A DNA stretch of 64,000 bases, from assembly GCF_028475105.1 (NCBI RefSeq), contig NZ_CP116936.1, positions 2,480,001 through 2,544,000 of the forward strand, read 5' to 3'. How positions within the stretch are numbered: the stretch's first letter is position 1; the number at the start of each line of letters is the position of its first letter. Under the pieces are notes generated by a model that had not been told where the DNA came from, did no database searches, and saw only the letters and a list, made by a program, of their open reading frames with translations. A program made the translations under genes and the position numbers. This document shows, piece by piece, positions 8,684-16,637 of the stretch. This DNA comes from Micromonospora sp. LH3U1. Lineage in GTDB: Bacteria; Actinomycetota; Actinomycetes; Mycobacteriales; Micromonosporaceae.

Positions 8684-8889
8684 TCGCCGGTCGCGCCGGT
8701 TGGGCGTCGCCGCGCTGCGTCGTCGGCGATGATCACGGTGGCCACCATCAGCGCGACGCAGAGGCTGAACAGCCACGACTCGTCGGCGACGAGCGAGGCG
8801 GACACGGGCGCCTGCAGTGCGGCGAGCAGGAAGCCGAGCCAGGCGAGCCGGCGCTGACGCGTGGAGAGGATTCCGGAGCCTTGATGCAT
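8680..8889 (-). CDS. Small two-helix membrane protein
   Basis: A predicted 69-residue protein with two hydrophobic stretches, LAWLGFLLAALQAPVSASLV and WLFSLCVALMVATVIIA, and a basic C-terminus. No family is recognised. The coding call rests on the clean hydrophobic pattern and on the tail-to-tail fit with the neighbouring gene. It could be a membrane-anchoring or accessory peptide, or a hypothetical with no partner here. Confidence 0.5.
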   Translation of the reverse strand: MHQGSGILSTRQRRLAWLGFLLAALQAPVSASLVADESWLFSLCVALMVATVIIADDAARRRPTGATGD

Positions 8890-9047
8890 TCCGAAATTCT
8901 TACGCGAACAAGCCGGCTTGCCGTCCTCCGATCGGCCGATTCTGGATGAGCTGTCCGTTTTCTCGACTGTTCGGACACGACTTCTTCGCGCCGCGAGCGA
9001 GCGGGTGCCTGCGGCGTTAGGCTGCCCCTGCGGCAGGATGGTGTCTC

Positions 9048-10394
9048 GTGTCCACCACGTCCCCGCGTCCCCGCGCCTCGCTGCTCCTGCTGGCCTACCT
9101 CGCGTTCGTCAGCCTCGGCCTGCCCGACGGCCTGCTCGGCGTCGGCTGGCCCTCGATCCGGGGCGACTTCGGCGTACCGACCGAGGCGGTCGGGTGGGTG
9201 CTCACCGCGGGCACCGTCGGCTATCTCACCTCCAGCGTGCTGGCCGGGTTCACGCTGGCTCGCGTCGGCGTGGGTGCGCTGCTCGCCGGCAGCACCCTGC
9301 TGGCGAGCCTGGCGCTGACCGGCTACTCCGTGAGCCCTGTGCTGGCCGTGCTGGTGGGAGGTGCACTGCTGCTCGGGCTCGGCTCCGGCGCGGTCGACTC
9401 CGGGCTCAACGCGTACGCCGCCGGGGCCTTCGGACCGCGCCACATGAACTGGCTGCACGCCTTCTTCGGCCTGGGCGTGGCGATCGGCCCGCTGATCATG
9501 ACCGGGGTGCTGAGCGCCGGCCTGGCCTGGCGCTGGGGGTACGGCGTCGTGGCCGCCGCCCAGCTCGTTCTCGCCATCGCGTTCGCTCTCACCGTGCGGG
9601 CCTGGCAACGCGTCCCGGCCGCCGAGGCGGGCGCCGCCGTCGGAACGGGACCCACCGAGGCCGGCGCCGCTGCCGGAAGCGCACCCGTTGCCGCGGGTGG
9701 CGGGACGTCGTCGGCGGTCCGGGTGCCGGTCCGGGCGACGCTGCGGCTGCCGGCGGTCTGGTCGGGGACGCTCGCCTTCGCCCTGTACGTCGCCATCGAG
9801 GTGTCCGCCGGCCTGTGGGCGTTCCTGCTGCTGACCGAGGGGCGTGGGCTGAGCGCGGCGGTGGCCGGCGGCTGCGTCTCCGCGTACTGGGGCAGCCTGT
9901 TCGTCGGCCGGGTCGTGCAGGGTGTGGTGGCCGAGCGGCTGGGGGCCGGGCTGGTCCTGCGCGTCAGTCTGGCCGGAATGGCCGTGGGCGCGGCGCTGAT
10001 CGCCGTCCCCGGGCCGGCCGCGCTGGCGGTGCTCGGCCTGGTCGTGGTCGGCTTCGCCGCCGCGCCGGTGTTCCCGCTGCTCACCCTCACCACCGCCGAA
10101 CGGGTCGGCGCGGCGCACGCGGACCGGGCCATCGGGCTCCAGATCGGTGCCGCCGGCATCGGTGCGGCGCTCGTCCCGGCCGGGCTCGGCGTGCTGATCG
10201 GCAACACGTCGGTGCAGGTGCTGGGCTCGGCCCTGGTGGTGCTGGCGTTGGCGTTGATCGTGCTGTACGAGTGGGGTGCGCGCCGATCGACCGGCCGGCC
10301 CACGGCGGAGCTGGCCGGGTCGCCGGTGCCCGCTCAGCCTGGCGCGGAGGGTCAGACGTCCGGCCCGGTCCGGCCGGTGGTGGACGGGCGGTAG
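9048..10394 (+). CDS. MFS transporter, FucP/NanT-like twelve-helix type
   Basis: A 448-residue membrane transporter with about twelve helices. The N-terminal half begins ASLLLLAYLAFVSLGLPDGL and carries the helix 4-5 segment GLGSGAVDSGLNAYAAG, typical of the sugar/fosmidomycin-like MFS branch that has FVxxGLxxG in helix 1. A 50-residue Ala/Gly-rich cytoplasmic loop separates the halves near residues 190-225. The C-terminal tail (about 45 residues) is hydrophilic. Substrate unknown. GTG 9048 is used; a GTG 7 bases earlier is out of frame. The 3' end overlaps a small opposite-strand gene by 43 bp. Confidence 0.8.
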   Translation: MSTTSPRPRASLLLLAYLAFVSLGLPDGLLGVGWPSIRGDFGVPTEAVGWVLTAGTVGYLTSSVLAGFTLARVGVGALLAGSTLLASLALTGYSVSPVLAVLVGGALLLGLGSGAVDSGLNAYAAGAFGPRHMNWLHAFFGLGVAIGPLIMTGVLSAGLAWRWGYGVVAAAQLVLAIAFALTVRAWQRVPAAEAGAAVGTGPTEAGAAAGSAPVAAGGGTSSAVRVPVRATLRLPAVWSGTLAFALYVAIEVSAGLWAFLLLTEGRGLSAAVAGGCVSAYWGSLFVGRVVQGVVAERLGAGLVLRVSLAGMAVGAALIAVPGPAALAVLGLVVVGFAAAPVFPLLTLTTAERVGAAHADRAIGLQIGAAGIGAALVPAGLGVLIGNTSVQVLGSALVVLALALIVLYEWGARRSTGRPTAELAGSPVPAQPGAEGQTSGPVRPVVDGR

Positions 10395-10594
10395 GCGCGC
10401 TCCGGGTCGGTGGGCTCCCGGACGTTCGCACCGCTGTCCTTCGCTGCCGGCCCATGCCCGAACGCGGCCTCTTCGCCCGCGTCGTTGCCGGTCACGTCGT
10501 CGGCCTGCCCGTCGAGGCTGGAGCCTGACACGGCCCGCTCCAGCTCCTCCAACGGAAGCCGCTCCTCGTCCCGCCACACCCTGTCGTCGGTCAT
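10352..10594 (-). CDS. Small acidic hypothetical protein, stress-promoter type
   Basis: An 80-residue hydrophilic protein starting MTDDRVWRDEERLPLEELE and ending ERAYRPSTTGRTGPDV; it is rich in Asp, Glu, Gly and Ala and looks disordered. No family recognised. There is no ribosome site, but a GTTT-15-GGGTAC promoter on this strand ends 10 bp before the ATG, which suggests a leaderless stress transcript and supports this start. The last 43 bp overlap the end of the MFS gene antisense. Confidence 0.55.
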   Translation of the reverse strand: MTDDRVWRDEERLPLEELERAVSGSSLDGQADDVTGNDAGEEAAFGHGPAAKDSGANVREPTDPERAYRPSTTGRTGPDV

Positions 10595-10604
10595 GCCATC
10601 AGCC

Positions 10605-10629
10605 GTACCCGGGGGCGATGATCGCAAAC
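10605..10629 (-). promoter_or_regulatory. SigB/SigF-type promoter for the acidic small protein
   Basis: On the minus strand GTTT (10629-10626) and GGGTAC (10610-10605) are separated by 15 bp, matching the SigB/SigF consensus of streptomycetes and mycobacteria. The -10 ends 10 bp before the start codon. Confidence 0.6.
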
Positions 10630-10657
10630 GGTGGCGCGCGACCAGGCTCAGAGACGG

Positions 10658-10689
10658 AGATGGCCGCCGGGAGAGCCCGGCGGCCATCT
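10658..10689 (-). terminator. Terminator after the SRPBCC gene
   Basis: A perfect 14-bp stem (10658-10671 with 10676-10689) and a 4-nt AGAG loop, 18 bp beyond the SRPBCC stop on the minus strand. There is no long U tract, which is usual in high-GC actinobacteria. Confidence 0.75.
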
Positions 10690-10706
10690 GATGTCGCTGC
10701 TCAGGA

Positions 10707-11168
10707 TCACGGCTGCGGACGGTCCACCGATCCGCGCCAGGCGCCGGTCTCCTGACCGCGCCGCTCGATGAAGGTCTTGAACCGCTCCAGGTCGCCCTTG
10801 GCGCGCCGATCGACGATGCCGAGCTTGTCGCCGGCCTGCTCGACAACCCCGTGCGGCTCGAACTCGAGCTGCAGGGTGACCCGGGTCTTGTCCGGGTCGA
10901 GCCGATGGAAGGTCACCACGCCGGCCTGCTGGGTACCGCCGGTCGAGCGCCACGCGACCCGCTCGTCGGGAAGCTGCTCGGTGATCTCCGCGTCGAACTC
11001 GCGCTTCACCCCGGCGATGTCCACCGTCCAGTGGGTCATCGTCTCGGAGAGCTGCCGGACCTCCTGCACGCCCTCCATGAACTCGGGGAACTCCTCGAAC
11101 TGCGTCCACTGGTCGTACGCCGTGCGTACGGGCACGGAAACGTCGACATGTTCGGTGACACCACTCAT
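10707..11168 (-). CDS. SRPBCC (START/polyketide-cyclase fold) protein
   Basis: A 153-residue single-domain protein: VTEHVDVSVPVRTAYDQWTQ opens the helix-grip fold, FPEFMEGVQEVRQL and WRSTGG follow, and a long C-terminal helix (RRAKGDLERFKTFIERR) closes it. This is the Coq10/cyclase-like subgroup often annotated as cyclase/dehydrase; such proteins bind lipids or aromatic ligands in a cavity, and no catalytic residues can be assigned. The ATG follows AGGAGG with good spacing. A clear terminator follows. The neighbours are small stress-type genes. Confidence 0.85.
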   Translation of the reverse strand: MSGVTEHVDVSVPVRTAYDQWTQFEEFPEFMEGVQEVRQLSETMTHWTVDIAGVKREFDAEITEQLPDERVAWRSTGGTQQAGVVTFHRLDPDKTRVTLQLEFEPHGVVEQAGDKLGIVDRRAKGDLERFKTFIERRGQETGAWRGSVDRPQP

Positions 11169-11220
11169 CGGGGAACCTCCTTCAGTCGCTGGTGGTCTCC
11201 CGGATCGGGGGGCGATCCGG

Positions 11221-11637
11221 TCACCAGCGAGTTGTCTCGTTCTTGTTGCCGAGCGCGGCCCACACCTCGGAAACCGTCTGGTAGAGGGTGCCCTCGGGCA
11301 GGCGTTCCAGCGACGCCACGATGTCGTCCGGCGCCTCGTTCTCGCGGGCGCTGGCGATGAGGATCAGGCGGTCGCCCGGCAGCGCGCTCATCGAGATGAA
11401 CCGGCCGAGCCGGCTGCGCTGTTCGACGTCCGTGGAACTCATCCCCTGTGGGGTGCCGGTGCGCAGGTCGCCGGCCGGGGCGGTTGTCGTCTCCGGCTGG
11501 TCCTCGCCAGCCGGTTCCGGCACCCGCGACTCATCGACCCGAGAGCCACCGGTCCCCGGCCCCTGTACGAGGCCGCTGACCTCCTGACTCATCTGCTCGT
11601 CGATCCTCGGTCCGTGCTTGCTGTTGCCACGCTCCAT
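11221..11637 (-). CDS. DUF2795-like protein with long hydrophilic N-terminus
   Basis: The C-terminal 65 residues carry the DUF2795-like fold: LGRFISMSALPGDRLILIA, then APDDIVASLERLPEGTLY and VSEVWAALGN. The first 70 residues are low-complexity, acidic and probably disordered. Function unknown; these domains are common in actinobacteria under general stress. ATG 11637 lies 10 bp after a SigB-type -10 and would be leaderless. The alternative ATG at 11592 (MSQEVSG) has a distant GAGGA and would give a 123-residue protein. Confidence 0.65.
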   Translation of the reverse strand: MERGNSKHGPRIDEQMSQEVSGLVQGPGTGGSRVDESRVPEPAGEDQPETTTAPAGDLRTGTPQGMSSTDVEQRSRLGRFISMSALPGDRLILIASARENEAPDDIVASLERLPEGTLYQTVSEVWAALGNKNETTRW

Positions 11638-11647
11638 GCCATCTGCG

Positions 11648-11672
11648 CTACCCGGCACCCCGCCCGGTAAAC
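11648..11672 (-). promoter_or_regulatory. SigB/SigF-type promoter for the DUF2795 gene
   Basis: Minus strand GTTT (11672-11669), 15-bp spacer, GGGTAG (11653-11648). The -10 ends 10 bp before ATG 11637, the same geometry as at 10594. Confidence 0.5.
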
Positions 11673-11738
11673 CGGCACCGGGCCATGAACCGGCCCATGA
11701 CCCGACCCCGGACCGGACATCCGAGGCCGAACCGGGGT

Positions 11739-12725
11739 TCAGTCGTCGGCGGGCTTGCGCGGCGGCAGCACCGGCTCCTCCGGGTTCGGGTCGCCGGCCT
11801 GCAACTGCCGCCCGCGCTGCACCTCGGCGTTGATCTGGACGCCCAGCATCAGCGCCGAGTTGGACAGGTAGAGCCAGACCAGGAACGCGATGGCGGCCCC
11901 CAGGCTGCCGTAGGTGGTGTCGTACGAGCCGAAGTTGGCCACGTAGAGGCCGAAGCCGAAGGAGGCCAGCGCCCAGACGAGCAGGGCCACCCCGCCGCCC
12001 GGAGTGAGCCAGCGGAACCGGGGCTGCCGGACGTTCGGGGCGATCCAGAACAGCAGGGACAGCAGCACCATCATGATCATGGCGAGGGCGGGCCACTTCG
12101 CCACGCTCCACACCGTGCGGGCCAGACCGCCGGCATTGATCAGGTCGCCGACCGCGTCGGTGACCGGCCCACTGACGATCAACGCGAGGGCGACCACCGC
12201 GAGCAGCACCAGCGTGATCGCCGCCAGACCGATCTGCAGAGGCCGCAGCTTCCAGACCGGCCGGCCCTCGCTCACCCCGTAGACGGCGTTGGAGGCCCGG
12301 GTGAACGCGCCGATGAAGCCCGACGCGGACCACAGCGCCCCGAGCAGGCCGAAACTCAGCAGCAGCTTGGGATTGCTCTGCTCGAGCACCACGGACCGGA
12401 TCACCCCGACCACGCCGCCCTCGTCGTCGGCCAGCACCGACCCGGCGCCCACCTGGTTGACAAGGTCGACCACCGTGTCGACAGTCCGCTCGCCCGTGGA
12501 GACCAGACCAACCAGGGCCACCACCACGATGGCGGACGGAAAGAGCGCCAGGACCCCGTAGTAGGTCAGCGCGGCGGCCCAGTCGGAGCAGTTGTCGTTG
12601 ACGAAGCCCTGCACACTGCGGACCAGCACGCCACGCCAGGTCCGCCAGCTCAGCTGCCGCATCCGCCGGGGAACTCCGGTGCCCTCTGCGCCGTCGATCG
12701 TCGTACCGGGCTCCGTGGTCGTCAT
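11739..12725 (-). CDS. YihY/BrkB family inner membrane protein
   Basis: A 328-residue polytopic protein with six to seven helices and the YihY/virulence factor BrkB pattern: DWAAALTYYGVLALFPSAIV in the first helix, GLLGALWSASGFIGAF, SNAVYGVSEGRP, and the late FGSYDTTYGSLGAAIAFLVW segment with its charged exit. The family is linked to envelope integrity; it is not the RNase BN its old name implies. ATG 12725 has GGGAG nearby. A SigB-type promoter lies 61 bp upstream, so expression under osmotic or stationary stress is likely. Confidence 0.88.
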   Translation of the reverse strand: MTTTEPGTTIDGAEGTGVPRRMRQLSWRTWRGVLVRSVQGFVNDNCSDWAAALTYYGVLALFPSAIVVVALVGLVSTGERTVDTVVDLVNQVGAGSVLADDEGGVVGVIRSVVLEQSNPKLLLSFGLLGALWSASGFIGAFTRASNAVYGVSEGRPVWKLRPLQIGLAAITLVLLAVVALALIVSGPVTDAVGDLINAGGLARTVWSVAKWPALAMIMMVLLSLLFWIAPNVRQPRFRWLTPGGGVALLVWALASFGFGLYVANFGSYDTTYGSLGAAIAFLVWLYLSNSALMLGVQINAEVQRGRQLQAGDPNPEEPVLPPRKPADD

Positions 12726-12785
12726 GCCCGCTCCCTGCGCCCCGGCCACCGGATGACCGGTCGTCCGGTCAGGCCTGGCCCGCCG

Positions 12786-12811
12786 GTACCCGGATCGCGA
12801 AATCGACAAAC
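12786..12811 (-). promoter_or_regulatory. SigB/SigF-type promoter for the YihY gene
   Basis: Minus strand GTTT (12811-12808), 16-bp spacer, GGGTAC (12791-12786). This is the best match to consensus in the window and leaves a leader of about 55 nt that includes a ribosome site. Confidence 0.65.
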
Positions 12812-12841
12812 CCGCCCAGCTCCGTGTGGGTGCCGCGTATG

Positions 12842-12866
12842 GTTTGCCGCCGCGTCACAGGGGAAC
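12842..12866 (+). promoter_or_regulatory. Possible divergent SigB-like promoter for chaB
   Basis: Plus strand GTTT (12842-12845), 15-bp spacer, GGGAAC (12861-12866), 37 bp before the chaB-like start. The -10 differs from GGGTAC at one base, so this is only suggestive. Confidence 0.3.
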
Positions 12867-12903
12867 GGTCATGGTGACACCTGTCGACACGGAGGAGGAC
12901 GAG

Positions 12904-13305
12904 ATGCCCGGGCGCGAAGACCTGCCCAGCACGCTGCGGCGCTCCCCGGATAAGGCGCAGCGCACCTGGGAGAAGACGCACGACTCGGCAGTCGAGACCT
13001 ACGGCGAGGGGGAGCGGTCGCACCGCACCGCCTTCGCCGCGGTGAAGCATGAGTTCGAGAAGGTGGGCGACCACTGGGAGCCGAAGGGCCGCAAGGGCCC
13101 GAGCGACCAACAGGCCGCCGGTGGCGGGCCGGAACGACGAGCCCCGACCGCCGGTGGAGTGGACGCCAACGCCACCAAGGACCACCTGATGTCGGTGGCC
13201 CGCAAACTGGACGTGCCCGGCCGGTCCAGCATGACCAAGCCGGAGCTGGTCACGGCGATCGAGAAGGCCAACGACCGGGCCACCCGCAAGGCCCGCGGCG
13301 ACTGA
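12904..13305 (+). CDS. ChaB-like protein with C-terminal Rho_N/SAP-type domain
   Basis: A 133-residue protein. Residues 1-60 are the ChaB domain (DLPSTLRRSPDKAQRTWEK, then AAVKHEFEK), residues 60-90 a Gly/Ala linker, and residues 92-130 a short helical module ending KPELVTAIEKAND that resembles the Rho N-terminal or SAP fold. E. coli ChaB was named for cation transport regulation, but actinobacterial ChaB proteins are mostly found in stress regulons and may bind nucleic acid through the C-terminal module. ATG 12904 follows GGAGGA. A strong hairpin follows the stop. Confidence 0.8.
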   Translation: MPGREDLPSTLRRSPDKAQRTWEKTHDSAVETYGEGERSHRTAFAAVKHEFEKVGDHWEPKGRKGPSDQQAAGGGPERRAPTAGGVDANATKDHLMSVARKLDVPGRSSMTKPELVTAIEKANDRATRKARGD

Positions 13306-13334
13306 CCACCGCGGCACCGGAGCACACCGACGTG

Positions 13335-13371
13335 GTACGGGCGGACGCAGCATCCCTGCGTCCGCCCGTAC
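13335..13371. terminator. Strong hairpin between convergent chaB and aldehyde dehydrogenase genes
   Basis: A perfect 16-bp stem (13335-13350 with 13356-13371) and a 5-nt loop, centred between the stop of the ChaB gene and the stop of the opposite-strand dehydrogenase. Probably acts on both transcripts. Confidence 0.8.
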
Positions 13372-13374
13372 TGT

Positions 13375-14806
13375 TCACCAGTGACCGCCGCCCGGCACCT
13401 CGATGTGCACCGCCTTCGTGGCGGTGAACTCGTCCAGCAGTTCCGGGCCGTACCCGAAGCCCTGCCCACTGGCCCCGCGCGGGTGCGCGGCGCCACCGGG
13501 CGCACCCCCGAACACCGCGTTGACCTTGACGGTGCCCACCGGCAGCTCCCTCCAGGCCCGCTGAGCGTGGCTCATCGACGTGGTCAACACGGTGGCGGCC
13601 AGCCCGTACGGGGAGTCCGCGGCGCAGCGCAGCGCCTCGTCGAACGAGTCGACGACCACCACCGGCGCGACCGGTCCGAACGTCTCCTCCCGCACCAGCG
13701 GCATGTCATGCCGGCAGTCCGTGACCACCGTGGCCGGGTAGAACGCCCCCGGCCCGTCCGGCACCTCGCCGCCGACCCGCACCCGCGCACCGGCCGCCAC
13801 CGCCGCCGCGACCTGCCCGTGTACGTGGTCCCGGTGCCGCCGGTCGACCAACGGACCCAGCTCGGTGCCCGGGTCCCGGCCCGGCCCGACCCGCAGCGCT
13901 TCGGCGCGCCGCACCAGCGCGGCCATGAAGTCCTCGGCCACCTCCCGGTGCACGTAGATCCGCTCCACCGCCACGCAGATCTGCCCGGCGTTGGCGAACG
14001 CGCCGAGCGCGGCCTCACCGGCCGCCCACTCCGGGTCGACGCCCGCGTCGACGATCAACGGGTCGCTGCCCCCGTTCTCCAGGAGCACCTTCGCGCCGGT
14101 GCGGGCCGCGGCGGCGGCGATCGACCGCCCGGTCGCGGTGGAGCCCACGTGCGCCACCACGTCGACCTCCTGCGCCGCCAGCGCCGCACCGACCTCCGGG
14201 CCGCCGGTGAGCAGCGACAACACACCGGTCGGCAGCGCCTCATCCAGCGCCCGGGCCAACAGCCAACCCGTCGCGGGTGTCCGTTCGCTCGGCTTGAAGA
14301 GCACCACGTTGCCGGTGACCAGGGCCGCGCCGAGCAGGCCGCAGGAGACCGCGACCGGGTCGTTCCAGGGGGTGATGGCGGCCACCACACCGCGCGGCTG
14401 CGGGGTCAGGAAGTCCAGTGCGTCCGCTCCGCCGTTCAGTGTCCGTCCGCCGCGCAGCGGGGCCAGCTCCGCGTACTGTCGCAGGGTCCCGACGCCTGCC
14501 TCGACGCCGCCGCGGGCATCCGCCAACGGCTTGCCCATCTCCGCGGTGACCGCCGCGCCAGCTCCTCGGTGGCCGCCGCCACCATGTCCGCGGCCCGGTG
14601 CAGCGCCGCGCCCGCTCGGCCGGCGCGGTCGCCGCCCACTGGGCCGCCGCGTTGCGTGCCGCCTGTGTCGCCTTGCCAACCTCGTCCGCCGTGGCCACCG
14701 GCACCGTGCTGACCGGCGAGCCGTCCGCCGGATCATGCACGACCAGTTCGCCGCCGTCGCCGCCCGCGCCCCACACTCCGCCCACCAGCTGCGCAACCGT
14801 GTACAT
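13375..14806 (-). pseudogene. NAD(P)-dependent aldehyde dehydrogenase with two frameshifts
   Basis: Joined across three frames the gene gives a full-length ALDH of about 478 residues: MYTVAQLVGG to TAPAERA in frame one, ALHRAADMVAAATEELA in a second, VTAEMGKPLADARGG to the end in a third. The cofactor region (ITPWNDP, FKPSERTP), the general base Glu in LLENGGSDP and the catalytic Cys in AGQICVAVE are intact. Each shift is one missing base, near 14610 and 14557, and both lie in the same CGCCGCGCC context. The body (about 390 residues) shows no decay, so sequencing error is a serious alternative to gene loss. Closest class is succinate-semialdehyde or benzaldehyde-type dehydrogenase. Confidence 0.75.
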
Positions 14807-14843
14807 GCGGCGCTGGATGCCCCGGCCCGGGCGAGGCAAACGC

Positions 14844-14869
14844 GTTTCGCCCGGTTGCGGGCAGGGTAG
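14844..14869 (+). promoter_or_regulatory. SigB/SigF-type promoter for the CrtI-like gene
   Basis: Plus strand GTTT (14844-14847), 16-bp spacer, GGGTAG (14864-14869), ending 9 bp before ATG 14879. Predicts a leaderless or nearly leaderless mRNA. Confidence 0.5.
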
Positions 14870-14878
14870 GCGGATCGG

Positions 14879-16492
14879 ATGACTACCACCGCCGCGCAGA
14901 GCGTGGACGCCGTCGTCGTCGGGGCCGGTCACAACGGCCTGGTGGCGGCCAACCTGCTGGCGGACGCCGGCTGGGAGGTGGTGGTGCTGGAGGCGACCGC
15001 GGTGCCCGGCGGCGCGGTCCGCTCCGCCGAGGTGACCGCGCCCGGCTATCTGAGTGACCTCTACAGCTCGTTCTACCCCCTGGGGTACGCCTCGCCGGTG
15101 CTGGGCGGCCTCGACCTGGGCCGGTACGGGTTGTCCTGGCGGCATTCGCCGGACGTGCTGGCGCACCTGCTGCCGGACGGTCGGGCCGCCGTGATCAACC
15201 GGAACCCGGATGTCACGGCCGCCTCGCTGGAGCAGTTCGCCCCCGGTGACGGCAAGCGCTGGATCAACGCGTACACCGACTGGCTCGAGGTGTCCGAGCC
15301 GATGTTGGAGACCATCACCACGCCGTTCCCGCCGGTACGCGGAGGGCTGGCTCTGCTGCGCCGGCTGCACGTCGCCGGCGCGTTGCGCCTGGCCCGGCGC
15401 CTGGTGGTGCCGGTCCGCAAGCTTGGCGACGAACTCTTCGACGGCCCGGGCGGTCCGGCTCTGCTGGCCGGCTGCGCCCTGCACACCGACCTGTCCCCGG
15501 AGGAGGCCGGCTCCGGAGTGTACGGCTGGTTGCTGGCCATGCTCGGCCAGCAGGTCGGCTGGCCGGTGCCCGACGGCGGCGCCCAGCAGATCACCAACGC
15601 GCTGGTGACCCGGCTGCAGGAGCGCGGCGGGACGATCCTCTACGGCGCCCGCGTCGACCGGGTGCTCACGGCCCGGGGCCGGGCGATGGGAGTCCGCACG
15701 GAGGGCGGCACGTTGTGGCGGGCCCGCCGCGCCGTGCTCGCCGACGTGCCGGCGCCAGCGCTCTACCTCGACCTGGTCGGCGCGGCTGCGCTGCCGTCGC
15801 GGCTGGTGGAGGACCTGGCGCACTTCCGGTGGGACGGTTCGACGCTGAAGGTGGACTGGGCGCTCTCCGCGCCGGTGCCATGGACGAACCGGGAACTGGC
15901 CGGGGCCGGCACCGTGCACCTCGGCGCGGACCTGAACGGCCTGACCAGCTATGCCAGTGAGCTGGCCCGTGGCGAGTTGCCCCGAAACCCGTTCCTGCTG
16001 CTCGGACAGATGTCCGTGGCCGACCCGAGCCACTCCCCACCGGGCACCGAGTCGCTCTGGTCGTACACCCACCTGCCGTTCCGTCGGGACTGGCGGGCCG
16101 AGGACGTCGCCGGGCACGTGCAGCGGATGGAGGACGTGCTGGAGGAGGCTGCCCCGGGTTTCCGGCAACTGATCGTCGGCCGACACGTGGCCGGGCCGGC
16201 CGACCTGGAGAAGGGCAACCCGAGCCTGGTCGGCGGCACGCTCGGCGGCGGCACCGCAGCCGCGTACCAGCAGCTGTTCCTGCGCCCGATCCCTGGCCTG
16301 GGCCGCGCGGACACCCCGGTGGACCGGCTCTTCCTGGCCAGCGCGTCGGCGCATCCCGGCGGCGGGGTGCACGGCGCTCCCGGCGCGAACGCCGCCCGCG
16401 CGGCCTTGGCCCGTGACCGCCGACTCACCGGGCGCGCCTACGCCGCAGCGATAGCCACCGCCCACCGAGCGGTCTACCCCAACCCCAACTAA
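14879..16492 (+). CDS. Phytoene-desaturase-like FAD oxidoreductase
   Basis: A 537-residue flavoprotein of the CrtI/COG1233 group. The FAD fold is at residues 10-38 (VDAVVVGAGHNGLVAANLLA then VLEA), followed by PGGAVRS. The C-terminal motif is RLFLASASAHPGGGVHGAPG near 485-505, which replaces the usual GTHPGGGV. Members desaturate or isomerise carotenoids; many actinobacterial paralogues lie outside carotenoid clusters and have no known substrate. No other carotenoid gene is near, so I do not call it crtI. A SigB-type promoter precedes it with no ribosome site, and it diverges from the dehydrogenase gene. Confidence 0.8.
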   Translation: MTTTAAQSVDAVVVGAGHNGLVAANLLADAGWEVVVLEATAVPGGAVRSAEVTAPGYLSDLYSSFYPLGYASPVLGGLDLGRYGLSWRHSPDVLAHLLPDGRAAVINRNPDVTAASLEQFAPGDGKRWINAYTDWLEVSEPMLETITTPFPPVRGGLALLRRLHVAGALRLARRLVVPVRKLGDELFDGPGGPALLAGCALHTDLSPEEAGSGVYGWLLAMLGQQVGWPVPDGGAQQITNALVTRLQERGGTILYGARVDRVLTARGRAMGVRTEGGTLWRARRAVLADVPAPALYLDLVGAAALPSRLVEDLAHFRWDGSTLKVDWALSAPVPWTNRELAGAGTVHLGADLNGLTSYASELARGELPRNPFLLLGQMSVADPSHSPPGTESLWSYTHLPFRRDWRAEDVAGHVQRMEDVLEEAAPGFRQLIVGRHVAGPADLEKGNPSLVGGTLGGGTAAAYQQLFLRPIPGLGRADTPVDRLFLASASAHPGGGVHGAPGANAARAALARDRRLTGRAYAAAIATAHRAVYPNPN

Positions 16493-16530
16493 CCCCCGCC
16501 CGCACCCCCGGCTCCCGCCCTGCCCGCCCG

Positions 16531-16592
16531 CGGTGATCAAGAAGTTTGCGTCAGTTTTTCGGGCGCTGGCGACGCAAACCTCTTGATCACCG
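16531..16592. terminator. Long inverted repeat at convergent gene ends
   Basis: Arms 16531-16552 and 16571-16592 pair over 22 bp with one mismatch (GGTGATCAAGA, then GTTTGCGTC). The 18-nt loop holds a T5 run. A C-rich stretch precedes it and a G-rich stretch follows. The first 15 bases of the arm recur in the element at 39834-39891. It lies between the convergent CrtI-like and ppm1 genes and probably terminates both. Confidence 0.65.
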
Positions 16593-16606
16593 CAGGCGGG
16601 TGGGGG

Positions 16607-16637
16607 TGCGGGGTGGGGGTGGGGGTGGGGGTGGGGG
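16607..16637 (+). repeat. (GGGGGT)n tract
   Basis: Runs of four to five G separated by single T, with one C interruption near 16609, repeat on the plus strand up to the ppm1 stop codon. It could fold as a G-quadruplex in DNA or in antisense RNA; in the ppm1 mRNA it is C-rich and would resemble a Rho-loading region. Confidence 0.7.

Noticed and set aside
8748..10577. A 609-codon open frame on the minus strand
   Set aside because: It lies over the MFS gene, is extremely rich in Arg, Gly, Gln and Pro and has no family motif. It is a typical shadow frame in high-GC DNA.
14879..16492. Carotenoid cluster
   Set aside because: Only a CrtI-like gene is present; no phytoene synthase, cyclase or prenyl synthase lies nearby.
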